Assembly: GCA_958496175.1 (NCBI GenBank)
Contig: OY292278.1
Location: 47,678,001 to 47,742,000, forward strand
DNA: 64,000 bases
DNA from: Sisyra terminalis
Lineage: Eukaryota > Arthropoda > Insecta > Neuroptera > Sisyridae
Reading direction: 5' to 3'
Shown one piece after another: positions 1 through 12,083 of this stretch; position 1 is the stretch's first letter; every line of letters begins with the position of its first letter. The notes under the pieces are model-generated. The model had not been told where the DNA came from. It saw only the letters and a program-made list of their open reading frames with translations, and ran no database searches. A program made the translations under genes and the position numbers.

Positions 1-926
1 GTTTTTTTTGCTGAATAAAAAAAAATAGCTAAATTTTCTGCTTTTTATCTCAAACGGAGTTTAAAGTATTACAAAAAAAAAACTTGTTTTTCAATTTTAT
101 TTATTTATTTAAATATTTTTGGGGAGTCAAATTTAAAATTAATGGCTGGAAATTATTTTTCAAATCAAAAAATATACGCAACTAAAAGCTTCAGAACTTC
201 AAAGAACTTCTTTTATTAGAATTTAAATATGTTTAATTGTTAAAATTCTCAACCTTTTGTATATATTAGGATGATTCAAAAAATATTAAATTTTTTATTT
301 TTTCTTGCAAACAGGCTGAAAAGTTTGTTGGCTACCGTTTTCCCCTCTTTTAGGGGAGAAATTTTCAAAAACTCTTTCTTATTATATATTTGCATCGTAT
401 ATGGAAAACATTTATTTTTATAAAAAAACATTTATTTATTTTCAATAACAATAATTGGTTTTCAAATTGTTCTAAATACCGAAAAAAAGTTAGTATGGAA
501 GATTTTATATTTAAATTGACAGTGAAATATATGGCAAAAAATTGCTACTTTAATGTTTTTCAGCCGAATATATAATTAGTCCAGATCACAACCATTGGTT
601 CATGAAAAAATAAATTTTAAAAAGTTTGATTGTTGAAAAACGAACCAAAATTTAAAATCGCCTATTTGGTATAAGTACTACATAAGTATTAAACTTTCAT
701 ACTAATTTAGTGAAATGACGTTATTTAAAATGTTGTTATGAAAATGATTTAAAAAAAACATTTATATTTTATTTCTTAATATAATTTTAGATAAAAAATT
801 TTAATATTAACAACACTTTGATTATTAAATTTAAAATTTTGATTGTTGATTAACTCTACATTATCTCATATTAAACATTTTATTGAGATAAAACCTTTAG
901 TTGTGAATGCAACGGGCAACTACTAG
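1..926 (+). mobile_element. Helitron-like fragment with 3' terminus
   Basis: The stretch ends in a Helitron-type 3' terminus: a small hairpin (GTTG ... CAAC, 901-913), then CTAG at 923-926 followed by T. The inner part (about 430-890) is clearly similar, in inverted orientation, to the interior of the Helitron at 50.2-50.6 kb; shared blocks include GTGAAATGACGTTATTTAAA at 710-730. No coding frame is credible. The 5' end lies outside the window. The hairpin plus CTAG/T rule is known for Helitrons; assigning the whole stretch to one element is inference. Confidence 0.55.
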
Positions 927-1800
927 TGAATATATATAATATCGGTTATTAAATTTGAATAAAAAAAAATATCTCCTGATTATTTTGATAGGAAATTTAT
1001 AGTAAAAGAAAACGAAGTTTTATTGTTCCGATATGTTAAATAACTTTGGCATGAAAGAATTTTCAAGATATAGAAGTCTCGAAAAAAAAACCTATACCCT
1101 AGTAAATTATCATTCTTTAAACGATAGGTTTGGTCGGTTATTATTTTTTTTTCAAGCCTAGCGGTTTTCTTCAAAGCCAAATCTCACACAAGGCCAGAAG
1201 ATTAAAATTTGGCCTCAGTGAAATATTTTGGTTGACCACTTCAACGGTGGCAGTCTGATAACAGTGGGGTACCTCGCGGGGGGTCATTGTGAGGGAGGAA
1301 AGCCGTCCACATCCCTCGAACAACATCCTCAGTTTGCAGATGGGAGGATAATTGGTTCAGTGAGTCAGCATAAAAATACTTTTAATTGGATGATCAGCTA
1401 CCGAACTCAAATTGAGAATGAAAGTGCAACAAAAAAAAAAAATCCGACAACAAAGCCACCAACTTAATGTGCAACAAAGAAACGTAAAAATTTAAATATA
1501 GACGTGTAACAACGGCAAAAAAATCAACTAGTGTAGTAGTAGTAGTAGTAGTAATAATCGTAGATTTATTTTCAATTTTTTTTGCCATATAAAATCGATT
1601 GCCGATATCAATCTTATGTGCGCACAATTGATCGTCGTTAATTAATCGTTAGATCGTTTTAATTGACAATTACAGTTTTTGAATTTTCGCGCAACATCGC
1701 ATAATGATGTTCATAAACAATGCCATTTTTCTTTTTCGATTAACATTGAATTTTATTGGAGGTTTTTTTTTTTTTTCGTTCTCCACGTCGATCGTTTATT
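927..1800. other. Intergenic/intronic stretch with a GC-richer block
   Basis: Mostly AT-rich single-copy-looking DNA. A GC-richer block at 1205-1467 holds a 79-codon open frame that has no ATG start and no recognised motif, so it is not called as a gene. A short GTA triplet run (about 1530-1550) and T/A homopolymers are present. No RNA gene or transposon end was seen. Confidence 0.4.
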
Positions 1801-1825
1801 TCGTTAATTTATATTGTTGAGAAGA

Positions 1826-1838
1826 GAGAGAGAGAGAG
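1826..1838. repeat. GA dinucleotide run (possible GAGA site)
   Basis: A GAGAGAGAGAGAG run in a GC-richer stretch. Similar runs recur in other islands at about 6877-6892 and 39628-39646. In insects such runs can bind GAGA factor; here that is inference. Confidence 0.4.
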
Positions 1839-2100
1839 GCAGGGAAACGAAGGAGTTGGTAGACGTAAATAAAATTGAACGCATAGTTGTTGGATGTCGT
1901 ACCATTTACGGCCATCATCACGACCAAGAAAATCAAGAAATAAAGAAGAAACCGCTAAAAGAGTTGCAATTTGTTTGGACAAATACATTTCAAGAATACT
2001 AAACTTTGAAAACGAAGGAATTTTTCTTGAAATCACAACAGAAAAAAAGTATATATTTTTTTTAAAAAATGGTAAAGGTCTTTTATTATAATATCTAATA

Positions 2101-3570
2101 CTAATAACAAAGACATCATCTTTAAATTTTCATTTTTTCAATAAAATTTAATGATTGAACTCTTCAAATCTTTGTTAACACAAAAAATTTGGTCAAGGAT
2201 AGAATAGACAAGTACTAGAAATGGGTTGGTAGGAATGCATGGGGGAAATTTTTTTCAAGTTGGTATGTTTTTGCGCCTTATATACTTGTTAGCGAAATAT
2301 CGATATTTTCATCACGTGTTGTCATCTACCGCCATATTAAAAAAATTCAAAAATAAACATTCAACGTGGAAATAAAAATTAACTGGAAATATTAAAAGGA
2401 ATGGATATGATTCATGATCTTGTACCCAATAATAAAATAAAAGGCCAAAGTAAAATAATAAACAATTCAGATATACTGAAATTGATACAATCACTTCATA
2501 TTTTTTTGCGAATAATCTCAAAATTTGTGCAGACATTTCCATAGAAATTTTCGTCTGATAATTTCTTTTTCTTATTATTGATAAGTTTTTATGGCGAAGC
2601 AAAATCGACCAGTGAAAAATTGTCAAGCCATTTATGTAACGCTAGCAATTGGAGAAAATTTTAATGAAACTTTTTTTTTATTTTTAGATTTAATAGTTTT
2701 TAATAATTTTAAATATATGTTTATAAATATTTTAAGTTATAGTTGATGTACTAAATAAAAAAATTTAATAAATCTTAGAGCAATTATTCAAATTGTTGCT
2801 CACAAATTTCCGAGGGTAAAACAAAGTATACCGGTACTCTTTTTTAACAAGAATGTACAAAGTCTAAATATGTAAAGCATAATTGGGAAGAAAGATCACA
2901 ATATTTTATAAAAGTATGGGTACAAGTAGCTTTTGTACATACCACTAACTCAATGTTTCATTTTCTATTCAGTTTTAAATTCAATTCGCGAATAAGTCAG
3001 CCGTGATTAATATGTAGTTACAAAAGATCAAATATTAACCAAAACTGAATTATTATTAAATTTGCGAATGGAAACGGTGGCGCTTACCCTTACCCCACGT
3101 TAATCAAAGATACCGTTTTGGAAAATTTCTTATAAGAAAAATTGTTAGAAAAAAAAATGATCAGTCATCAAGTTTTAAATATGAATGCATTTTTTTTCGT
3201 CTATGTCGCTTTGAAGTTTGTTACTTATTTAAAATGTTTCCAGATGAGCTTTTTGTGCCATTTAATTCTCTCTGGTTAACATATATTATGTAAGTAATAC
3301 GTAGACAACAGGTGGTTGGATATTTTGTGCTTTTTCTGTGTCACATTCGTTTCGTTTATCGTTGATATATTTTCCAACTGCAATTGAAAGATTTTCGACT
3401 CGAAATTTAACCCGAAAACGATCTTTAAATGAGAGCTTTTTTAGTTTATTGATATACACTATAAAAATGATAAGTGATTAATAAAACATTGATTTATAAT
3501 TTGAAAATACAGTTTTGTCGTAGAACTTCGGAATGAAAATCAATTATTAATTTTGTTGTTACATAATCTT
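2101..3570. other. AT-rich stretch, nothing recognised
   Basis: No coding frame, transposon terminus, tRNA-like or repeat structure stood out. The frame at 2312-2626 on the minus strand (104 codons) has no recognisable domain and biased AT composition, so it is treated as chance. Confidence 0.4.
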
Positions 3571-3904
3571 AATTTATGCAAGGTTTCAATATGTTATGGA
3601 AAAGTGGGTTTGGTTTACTTAAGTACTTTGGATTTCTGCTTTCAATTTTAATAGAAATAGGTAACAGTAAACAGGTAAATAAAAAAATTGTTCAAGATTT
3701 AATAATTTGGCAACTTTTAAAATTTCATGTGCCAAATAAAGAGGTTGTTTTTTTAATGGATATATATACCATATATAAAAAATAAACTGTTTTAGAGTCT
3801 ATATTTTTACACCCCGACAGTGAAATTTGTTTTTCCGACAAAATTTTATTTGGTGAATAAAGAAAATATGCTTATTTTCACCGAAAAATAGAGATATGTA
3901 CCTA

Positions 3905-4345
3905 TTAGACTGATTCAAAAAAAATTATGATTTTTTTTTCTTAATTGTACCAAAAATATTGTTGGAAATGACAAAAAAAATCCTGTGAAAGTTTAAGCTT
4001 TTAATATTAATATTAAAAGGTGCCACATCGCAAAATTCGATTTTCCATTTAAATAACATGGGAACAATATTCTCTTGCACTTTGGAATTTTATAGTTCAC
4101 GTTGGTGACAATATTTCGGAATGACCAAGGTATATTCTTGTAATAAATTATACGATCTACAAAAAAGGTTTCGTACAAGTTTTTGATACATTTATTCCTT
4201 CAAAAGTTATTCAAGGTCAAAGTTGAACTAAAGAGAAATATTAATATTTTTTCAATTTTTCGACGCAACCATCAATTTTATGAGAAAATTTAATAGGACA
4301 TTTTTTGTAGAGAACTATTTTTCCAATAACTTATCTTTACTAGAT
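3905..4345 (+). mobile_element. Foldback element family F1, single arm
   Basis: The sequence starts with TAGACTGATTC and poly-A/T and matches the left arms of the palindromic elements at 37018-37668 and 43546-44138, including the diagnostic block TTCCATTTAAATAACATGGG. Here only one arm is seen, so the copy is truncated. It has no coding capacity; the open frame at 3993-4178 (-) is part of the repeat. The flanking 4346-4679 is AT-rich without a recognised feature. Confidence 0.6.
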
Positions 4346-4679
4346 ACAAGTCCAGAACTCGAAATAGTTGGAAACATTATTCACACAAGTTACTGAAGTT
4401 TACGCAGCTACTGAATTATAAATGGATGAAATAAGGACAGTCCCGGTTCTAGGATGGTACAATAGGGGTACCTTAAGGAATTTATTTCAAAACGGCATCT
4501 CTTACAAATTTCGGTTCAGATTTGTAAAAATCGTAGATCCGAGGCATTAAAGGAACCCAGAAAATACAATAAGTTTAATGGTAAGAACAATTGGAATGCC
4601 AAACGATGATGGAATTCCAAAGCAAAATTGGAGGTCATTTACAAATAGCTTTGAAACAGAAAAAAAAATTTTTAGAATA

Positions 4680-6065
4680 AGGGGCATAATTTCAGAAAAA
4701 TTAAAATCAAAAAAATTATTTCGAGTATCAAAACCTTTGAAAAATCATCACAAAATACAATCGCTTTTTCCGCGTTTCTACGATGAAAATCTTGTGAAAA
4801 GATCAGAAATCAATATAATTCTAGCGTTTCTAAAAAAAATTTTCTAAAATTTTTCGTGATCATTTAATCTATACTAATATATAAAATTCTTACGTCTGTC
4901 TGTATATTTCGATTTTGAACCCAATTTTTGGGTAAATGTTTGTTTCAAGAGGCCCTTATTCCAAATTTATCATTTTTAAAATTTTTGTCTGTCTGTCTGT
5001 CTGTCTGTGTGTCCCGATTTAACTAAAGAACGGAACAATCAAATTTAATGAAATTTGGTATCAAGATACAACACAATTTCTCACATACTATAAGCTACTT
5101 ATCATTCCAAAAAAATAATAAGGGAAGATATTTCCTAGGGATGAAAATAGAAATTTTTACTTTACACAGGTGAGTTATATATCATTGGAAAAGTAATAAA
5201 AAGATAGAAAATAATCTGTAGAAATATTTTAAGTTGAACTGATAAAAAAACAGTAAATTCAGTTTAAAATTTAAAAAATTGCCTCTTTGAAATATAAACC
5301 TTTGTATATATAAAACACATAGTTGATGTTAAATGCGATGTTAATAGAGATTCCTACTAATATTCAAAATCTAGACTCTTAACTTCTGTTATTTTAACGC
5401 GAGTATTTTGATAAGTTTCGACTATTTTTAGTCATAATTAAGACCGAATTTATTTATGTATAGATGCTGATTGATTTACGGATTATTTGGTTCACAGTAG
5501 GTAAACCTATCGTAGCTATATGCAATAGACATACTCTTTTTAGATATTTATAAATATTTTTTGAAAGTTAGTAAATTTGATTCGACAAAATAGTGTTTTC
5601 AGGTATGATTGTGTTTTTCGTAAAAGAAATAAGAAAAATAAAAATTTCCATATACTACCACTACAAGGAGCCAACCTAAAAAGAAAACAATCAACACCAA
5701 CGTTACGCAGACGAAGTCGCGGGGATCAGCTAGTGTTTAATAAAACTTTGCATTCCTTAAGTGCGCAACAATGGAAATTGGGACATAAAGTAGCTAAGTT
5801 TTCTAAGAGACATAATTTCAGAAAAATTAAAATCAAAAAAAATATTTAGAGTATTAAAAGCTTTTGAAAAAGCATCACAAAATACAATCGTTTTTTCCGC
5901 GTTTCTACGATGAAAATCTTGCGAAAAGCCCCGAAATCAATATAATTTTTGCCATTCTACAAAAATTTATTTTAAACTTTTTCGTGATCATTTAACGTTT
6001 AATAAAACTTTGCAATACTTAAGTGCGCAACAATGGAAATTGGGACATAAAGTAGCAAGTTTTCC
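4680..6065 (+). repeat. ~265-bp tandem duplication, first copy split by a Helitron
   Basis: The unit 4688-4867 plus 5734-5810 is repeated at 5811-6065. Shared blocks include CATAATTTCAGAAAAATTAA, TTTCCGCGTTTCTACGATG and GTGCGCAACAATGGAAATTG. The first copy carries an inserted Helitron (4868-5733); the second keeps the uninterrupted junction at 5991-6000. Open frames in the unit (4578-4847, 5577-5849) show no recognisable domain. Unit origin is unknown. Confidence 0.8.
4868..5733 (+). mobile_element. Non-autonomous Helitron, complete (family Hel-A)
   Basis: Starts with TC after an A (TCTATACTAATATATAAA) and ends CTAG before T. A subterminal hairpin region (CAGACGAAGTCGCGGG) lies just upstream of the end. 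There is no target duplication, as expected for rolling-circle insertion between A and T. The interior holds a GTCT tandem run near 4987-5008. The 866-bp element encodes nothing recognisable. Related copies lie at 14763, 49760 and 63590. The empty site in the neighbouring duplicate fixes both ends to the base. Confidence 0.85.
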
Positions 6066-6420
6066 GTACTTAATTTTCATTTGCCTATAATGTTTTCTTC
6101 CATTTTGTTGGGAAAATTCAAAAAAAATTTTTTGTTAGTTACGCATTACTGATTTTTAATATATAATTCAAAGGATAATTGAAAAAGAGAGGATATTAAT
6201 AAATATTGAATTAGACATGCAAGTGCACCGTAAAAATTGAACCGTAACACTTAACATGAAACGATTCGTATTATTCATATGAGCTTAAAAAATTTATTAC
6301 CATCATTATTCAAATGATGAAATCAATTATGAATATTTAATAATAGAAAATTGAACCGTTTCGCCCTTTGGTTTTGATTTCCACTATATGCCCAGTTAAA
6401 AACACAGAATAAAGGGTTTG

Positions 6421-7440
6421 ATTTTTAATTTTTTTTCTGTCAAACATATCCATAGCGCGCCAACTATCAAGGGGGATGTTTTTTTTTTAAATTTAAATTT
6501 TAAAAATCCTATTTAATCGAGGGGGTTGAAATGCCCGGTCGTCTCATCAGGTGGTTGTCAACGATTTAATGAAGAGATCAAAAAAATTGCCACGTCTATT
6601 TTTATCGATATCATCCCAATCCCTTTTTTGTCTCTCTCGTTTTCCCTTTGCCGTGTTTTGGTTGTCTAGGGGGTGGATGGGGAGGTAAAGTTGCGAGGTG
6701 CAATGCACAATCCAATTTGGATGTCTCCAATAAAACTGCCAACGAATTGAGCCCCGTCGATATCGTTAAGTGACATGAATTATCCCCAATGAACTTCCGG
6801 CCGGGGAATGTTACCCTTGGTGTGGTACCACCCCCCACGAAAACGTCTGCCCGTTTGTATCTAATATAAAAATCGAGAGAGAGAGAGAGAGATCAACACT
6901 TTTAGAGGCAGAGGATGCGAAAATTTTCATTACCGATATTTTAATAACGAAATTTTTTTTTTCGTTTGTCGATGACAAGTTGAATTTTTCCTCGATAGTT
7001 TATTTGACAGGTGTTGGAGTTGTCAAAAAATTGACCGTGCGAGGGGTGGGTTTTTGATGCAGTGCATTCAATGGGGGGTGGAAGAGACATGACAGATTTT
7101 TTTTTAATTTGTTTAGTGTATATTTATTTTTTTCCGATTGGGAAATTCGTACGTCATGTCAGGGAAACTAAGCAAAGACGTTTTGTCGTCAATATTTTCG
7201 CTTTTTATCCCTCGTACATCCTCTCCCTTTGTTTTGTTTCTCTCTGGTACAATGGCATGTTTCATTTTTCCTCGAATCCCTTAAATCCACCCCCTGGCGT
7301 GCAAAACCGATTATTTTGCATCAAATGAAATTTGTAATCGATTTGTAATGTTTGAATTAATTTCGTTTTCTTCTGTTGACATCTTGTCGTCACTTAATCC
7401 CAAATTAAATTTATTGGAAAAAAAAATATTTGCCAGAGAT
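6421..7440. other. GC-richer island, candidate non-coding regulatory DNA
   Basis: A low-repeat island between transposons with CpG-containing words, a GCGCGCCAA motif near 6456 (E2F-like by eye), a GA run at 6877-6892 and mixed pyrimidine tracts. The open frames 6611-6838 (-) and 7062-7328 (+) lack domains and look like chance frames. The preceding 6066-6420 is AT-rich with nothing recognised. Confidence 0.4.
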
Positions 7441-7904
7441 TTTAAATCCATTTTGATACACTAAGCCCCGGTATTTTTACATCTAGATGGTGACATTTAT
7501 CTTCCAGATAAAATTTTATTCGGAAGATAGAGAAAACATGCGTATTTTCACATAAAAATAGTCATATCTTCAGAATAAAATTAAACTATCTACTAGATTG
7601 ATTATTCAGTACTCAGAATTCCTAAAAGTCTTTTTATTTAAAAGATAAAGCATACATTGTCTTCTTATTGTTTCTGCGCATTGTTAGTGCTGTCATACTT
7701 AAGTGAAGCGAAAAAATTATTTTACGAAATTGAAAGAATTTTCTGCCTATTTGGAGATTTACGAATTTATTAGGTAAATATATTGGTGTATATTATCTAT
7801 GTGAAAATTAAATAAGCATCAATTTCATGTAATGAAACATAAACAATATTAATCAGTTACTTTGTTGATATATTACAGTTATAAATAAAAGTGGAAATAA
7901 TTAC

Positions 7905-8290
7905 TATGGATGATTTGGAATTGCTCAATGACCCTGAGGAAGAATTGATTCAACTTATAGAAATTATAAATCCTGAACAACAATATAATGTAAGGCCAAG
8001 AATTGATCACTTTAAGAAATGGACAGACCAATAATTTATCCAATGATTTCGTTTTTTCAAAACTTACGGTCGAATTTATATTATAACAAATTGAAGAAAA
8101 ATGTGCAGTACTGCACAATATAGCGATAAACTGAATGGAAGAAAATTTTGACACCGATGAGAATTCGGACATGACAGACAATATTCTTCCAGAAGAACAG
8201 GAAAGAAATGTTGAAATTCATAATGATTTTTCCGTAAATCTTTTATTGATTATTATAGGAATTTATTGCATCAATAAAACGTTTAACAAG
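7905..8290 (+). pseudogene. Harbinger transposase, internally deleted remnant
   Basis: From the ATG at 7905 the frame reads an acidic N-terminus and then RPRIDHFKKWTDQ, followed after a stop by FRF-like residues; this matches the usual start of Harbinger nucleases. From about 8103 another frame reads CAVLHNIAIN and an acidic tail, matching the C-terminal 'C.VLHN' block. The DDE core between them is missing, so about two thirds of the normal ~350-400 residues are deleted. Stops and a frame change show it is dead. Assignment rests on motifs seen here and on knowledge of the family. Confidence 0.7.
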
Positions 8291-8334
8291 AAGTAATAGA
8301 ATAAATTTTTATTTGTATTATGAAAATAAAAATG

Positions 8335-9768
8335 GGTTAGTCCAATTCAGTCGGTCCAGCACTTGTCGCTTGATAATTTTTTTTAGTTCTGATTTTTTTT
8401 TTGCTGTCACCCCAACATGTGGGTAGTTCAAATTCATCATTATTTTAATTTTATCGTTTTTAGTTTTCCAGTGTGGCCATATTAGTTTTACATTTTGGCA
8501 CTTTTAAGGGTTTGCAAAAACTTGATTATCTCAGGCCCTATTTGTCCTATCAAAATGAAACTAAAAGCAGTGTGTTCATGAAAATATAGGCTATAAGGTT
8601 GTAACAAAACGTTTTCACTTAAATGTAATTCTAAAGGGTGAAATTTCAGCCTAAATTTTTAGCTCTCATTTGTGAAAACTCCAATTTTCACGGAAAGATT
8701 GTGAAGGAAGGAAAAGAGTTTACACGTTAAAACTTTTTTTACAAACAATTAAGTACTAGTTGTATTGAAAAACAAAATTTGAAGTCTGAGACTCTAAGCC
8801 TTTTTAAAATAAAAAAATAACAAAATTTGGAAATTTTCAAAATTTGCAATTTTCTCAGCTCAATATCTCTGGTGGGAGACCAGATAAAAATCTGAAATAT
8901 CACTACATTATAGTACTGTACACATACATTATTAGCTTTCAGAAAGGAGTATATGTTTTAAATTTAAGATATGAATAACAGTTAGCCCAGAGTATATGTT
9001 GTTTTGTGTAAAATGTCCTTTTTGCCAAGTATATGTCACATATTAAATGGTTAAATACATTATAGTCACCTACAAAAGTATGCATTATTTTGACATTTTG
9101 TGCTTGCAATACCTCTGTTCCTAGTCAAATCTCAAACTCCAAATTTTAGGTGCATAATACTATCATACAGTACTAAAATGGGGTGATATTCTAGAATTTT
9201 ATCTAGTCCTCAACCAGAGATATTGAGCTCAGAAAATTGCAAATTTTGAAAATTTTCAAATTTTGTTATTTTTTATTTTAAAAAGGCTTAAAGTCTCAGG
9301 CTTCAAATTTCGTTTTTGAATACAATTAGTACCTAATTGTTAGTAAAAAAAAGTTTTAACGTGTAGACTCTTTCCCTTCCTTCACAATCTTTCCGTGAAA
9401 ATTTGAGCTTTTACAAATGAGAGTAAAAAAATTAGGCTGAAATTTCATCCCTTAGAATTACATTTAGGTGAAAACGTCTTATTACAACTTTATAGCTTAT
9501 ATTTTTATGAACACACTGCTTTTAGTTTCATTTTGATAGGACAAATGGAGCCTGAGATAAGCAAGTTTCCTCAAACCCTTAAAAGTGTGAAAATGTCTGC
9601 GCCTAGTAAAATTAATATGGCCACCACCGGAAAACTTAAAACAATAAAATTAAAATAATGATGAATTTGAACTACCAACATGTTGGAGTGATAGCACACA
9701 CAAATTTTTTTTTTTATAAAATGGTCGATTAACCATTTAATTTTTGGACCACTTCATTTGGACTGACC
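8335..9768. mobile_element. Large palindromic (foldback) element inside the Harbinger copy
   Basis: Two arms of about 560 bp are inverted copies: 8335-8900 matches the reverse complement of 9210-9768. The ends read GGTTAGTCCAATTCAG and, reversed, GGTCAGTCCAAATGAAG. The arms carry TTTTAAAATAAAAAAATAAC, AATTTTCAAAATTTGCAATT and other shared blocks. The spacer (about 8900-9210) has no coding frame. No clear target duplication was found, so the superfamily is not assigned. Confidence 0.75.
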
Positions 9769-9799
9769 TAAATGTAATATTTAATAAAAGTTGTATAAA

Positions 9800-10250
9800 A
9801 TTATGCATTTTTTAGCTGTTTTTTCTTAATAGAAATTTCAATATCCATAAGTTTCATTTTCTTACGATGCATTTCTTCAACCCTCTTCTTTTTTTGATTA
9901 ATATTATGAATTTTATTCATTAAAAGTTCGGTTCTAAGGTCTAAAATTTTATTTAATTTTATAATTCAACAAATGAACTACTTCATTATTAAAATTTAGA
10001 GCTGGGGTTCGTTTTTTCTTAACTTTGTTAGACATTCAAAATTATAAGTTATTAATTTGCAGAACGACTATTTTTATAATTCAAATTCAGTACAAGAGAC
10101 AACTACAAAACTTCATTTTTTTAACACAAGAATTGTGTCTCTTTCTAACGTCTTTGATATCGCTATCAACTTGTCTTTGTTTATCAATATATTGTTTCCT
10201 ACACTGGCTTATCCATAAACTGTCATTACTGTTCTATTCTTTTTTATAAG
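9800..10250 (-). pseudogene. Harbinger accessory (Myb/SANT-like) frame remnant
   Basis: On the minus strand the conceptual frames read SQCRKQYIDKQRQVDSDIKD and, further downstream, a lysine/glutamate-rich coiled-coil-like tail containing KKRVEEMHRKKMKLMDIEI ending in a stop near 9805. Such tails are typical of the second Harbinger protein that helps the transposase bind DNA and enter the nucleus. Frames are broken by stops. Function is inferred from position and composition. Confidence 0.45.
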
Positions 10251-10740
10251 ACATCATGCAAATAACTAACCGGAGGTTTGTTTTGGTTGAAAATACAGTT
10301 TTGATTTATCTTACAGATAAATATTTATCTAATAGATAATTATCATGTAGATAAAGCCTACCTATATTGAAGTTAACATACCGGGCCTAACTTACATTTT
10401 ATTAAGTTTGCTACTGAGCTTTTTCAAATCAAATGATAAATTTTGAGCTTTTTGGTTTGCATCTTTGATAAATTACTTGAAAGTCTTTTGAAAGAATGTC
10501 ATATTTCTCTCTTAAATCCACACCTGAATCTTAAAGCTTACCCAGTATAGTAATAGCATAGTAAGACCAATAATTCGATAAAAGCTCATTTAAAAGTACA
10601 ATGATTTTTTTTTTGAATTGATAGTTGGAATTTTAATATCTAAATTGCTCAATGAATAACGGGCAGTTTTATTATTCAACAATGACAACATTTTTATTAA
10701 ATGGGCGTTTTAGTTTCGCATAAGTTATCATAGCTTTTAT

Positions 10741-11270
10741 TCAGGGACACGTGCCTAAAAATATAACACAAATCTACCCCCTTTCGACACAAATCAAAGC
10801 CAGTCAATGCTAATATTCTAAAAACCTTTTCTCTTCACATTCTAAACGAAAAGCCTCCCTGGTCTGCCCTGAATGTTTTGTGTGGCATTAATCAATCAAA
10901 CTCAAGTCAATTTCGCCCTCACCTTCTCTCCCCCGCCCCATGTTTGGCATCTTAATTTTTAAAAAATATTAACTTTTTGTGCAGACAAGGGTTGACGAAA
11001 AAATCGATTAAGTGATTGTATAGTTTGTGTGTATGTGTTTTTTTTTTCATTAGAAATGAATTAATTTGGCCACTTGGTGCATAAGAAGCGACTGCATGTG
11101 TGGTTCGTTTTCGTTGGCAAATATTTTTGATGTCATAAAAATATTTTATTGCATGGTGGTCTCAATTCCGTCTATTAATCGTTGACGTTAGCTGCCGGGG
11201 AAATTTTTTTCGAAATATTTTTGACATTTCGCCGAAATTTATTTGGCGACTAGAGATGATACATTTGCGT
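10741..11270. other. GC-richer island, non-coding
   Basis: A low-repeat island with CpG-containing words (TGCCGGGGAAA, TCGTTGACG) and no open frame of note. The adjacent 10391-10740 and 11271-12080 are AT-rich and hold nothing recognised. Confidence 0.35.
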
Positions 11271-12083
11271 TGATAAATTCAAGGAAAACTAGCAAATAAA
11301 GCAGACGACTTCGTAAAAAAATTTTTATTACCTACAGTAATGGTAGGTAGTGTAATTATTTTCAATTGTATGAAGAATAAATGAATTGCACTTGAACTAA
11401 AAAATTCAAACAATTAAGCGAAATTTAAGTTCCATATTAAATATTTTGTGGATATCCACTTTAAGGATATTATTTAAGGGGTGGACTTAAATTTTAGTTG
11501 AACTTCTACCGTTATTCAAAAGTTTGATATTTTTGTTTTAATCAACACACTATTTAAGGGAGAAAAAATCAGTTTTTAATTCGAAAAAGTTTATATCTAA
11601 CCACAAAAAAGTTTTAGTATTAATTAGAAAAAATTATTAACTAGAAAAAAATAAGCAGATCATTGAACGGTTATCATAAAAACCACAATATTTATTCAAT
11701 TTTTTGCAATTTCCACCCCAAAAAAACATTGTTCCACTCTAAAAATTAATCTCAATGTTTGATTTATTGAACTGAGGATAATTGTGTTTATTACATGTAA
11801 AAATTAAATTTCTCATTAATAATTCCCATACAGGGTCTTTAAATACATATAAGAAAAACTAATTTTCCAAAGCATCAAACTATAATTGTAAAGATAAATA
11901 ATTTTATAAAGATTTTCAAATATTTCTTGGTCTGGAAAATGAGGAACAATATTCTTATTTTTTGAAAAGAACATGTGTCATTGTGTAAGGACTTATGACA
12001 AGTCATTAAGGAAAACTTTAATTTTCCAACCAATCAAATTTATCTTAAATCCTGGTTGCTCTCATCCATGGTGTGGTAACTAA

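Larger units (their letters stand above)
7465..10387 (+). mobile_element. PIF/Harbinger element with TAA target duplication
   Basis: The ends are inverted repeats GCCCCGGTATTTTTAC and, reversed, GGCCCGGTATGTTAAC. They are flanked by TAA on both sides (7462-7464, 10388-10390), the TWA duplication typical of PIF/Harbinger. Inside are transposase N- and C-terminal remnants on the plus strand (7905-8290) and remains of a second, Myb/SANT-type accessory frame on the minus strand (about 9800-10250), the two-gene layout known for this superfamily. A palindromic element (8335-9768) is inserted in the middle. The element is defective. Confidence 0.8.

Noticed and set aside
2312..2626. 104-codon minus-strand frame rich in F, L, Y
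   Set aside because: Looks like a membrane protein only because AT-rich DNA codes for such residues; no conserved pattern.
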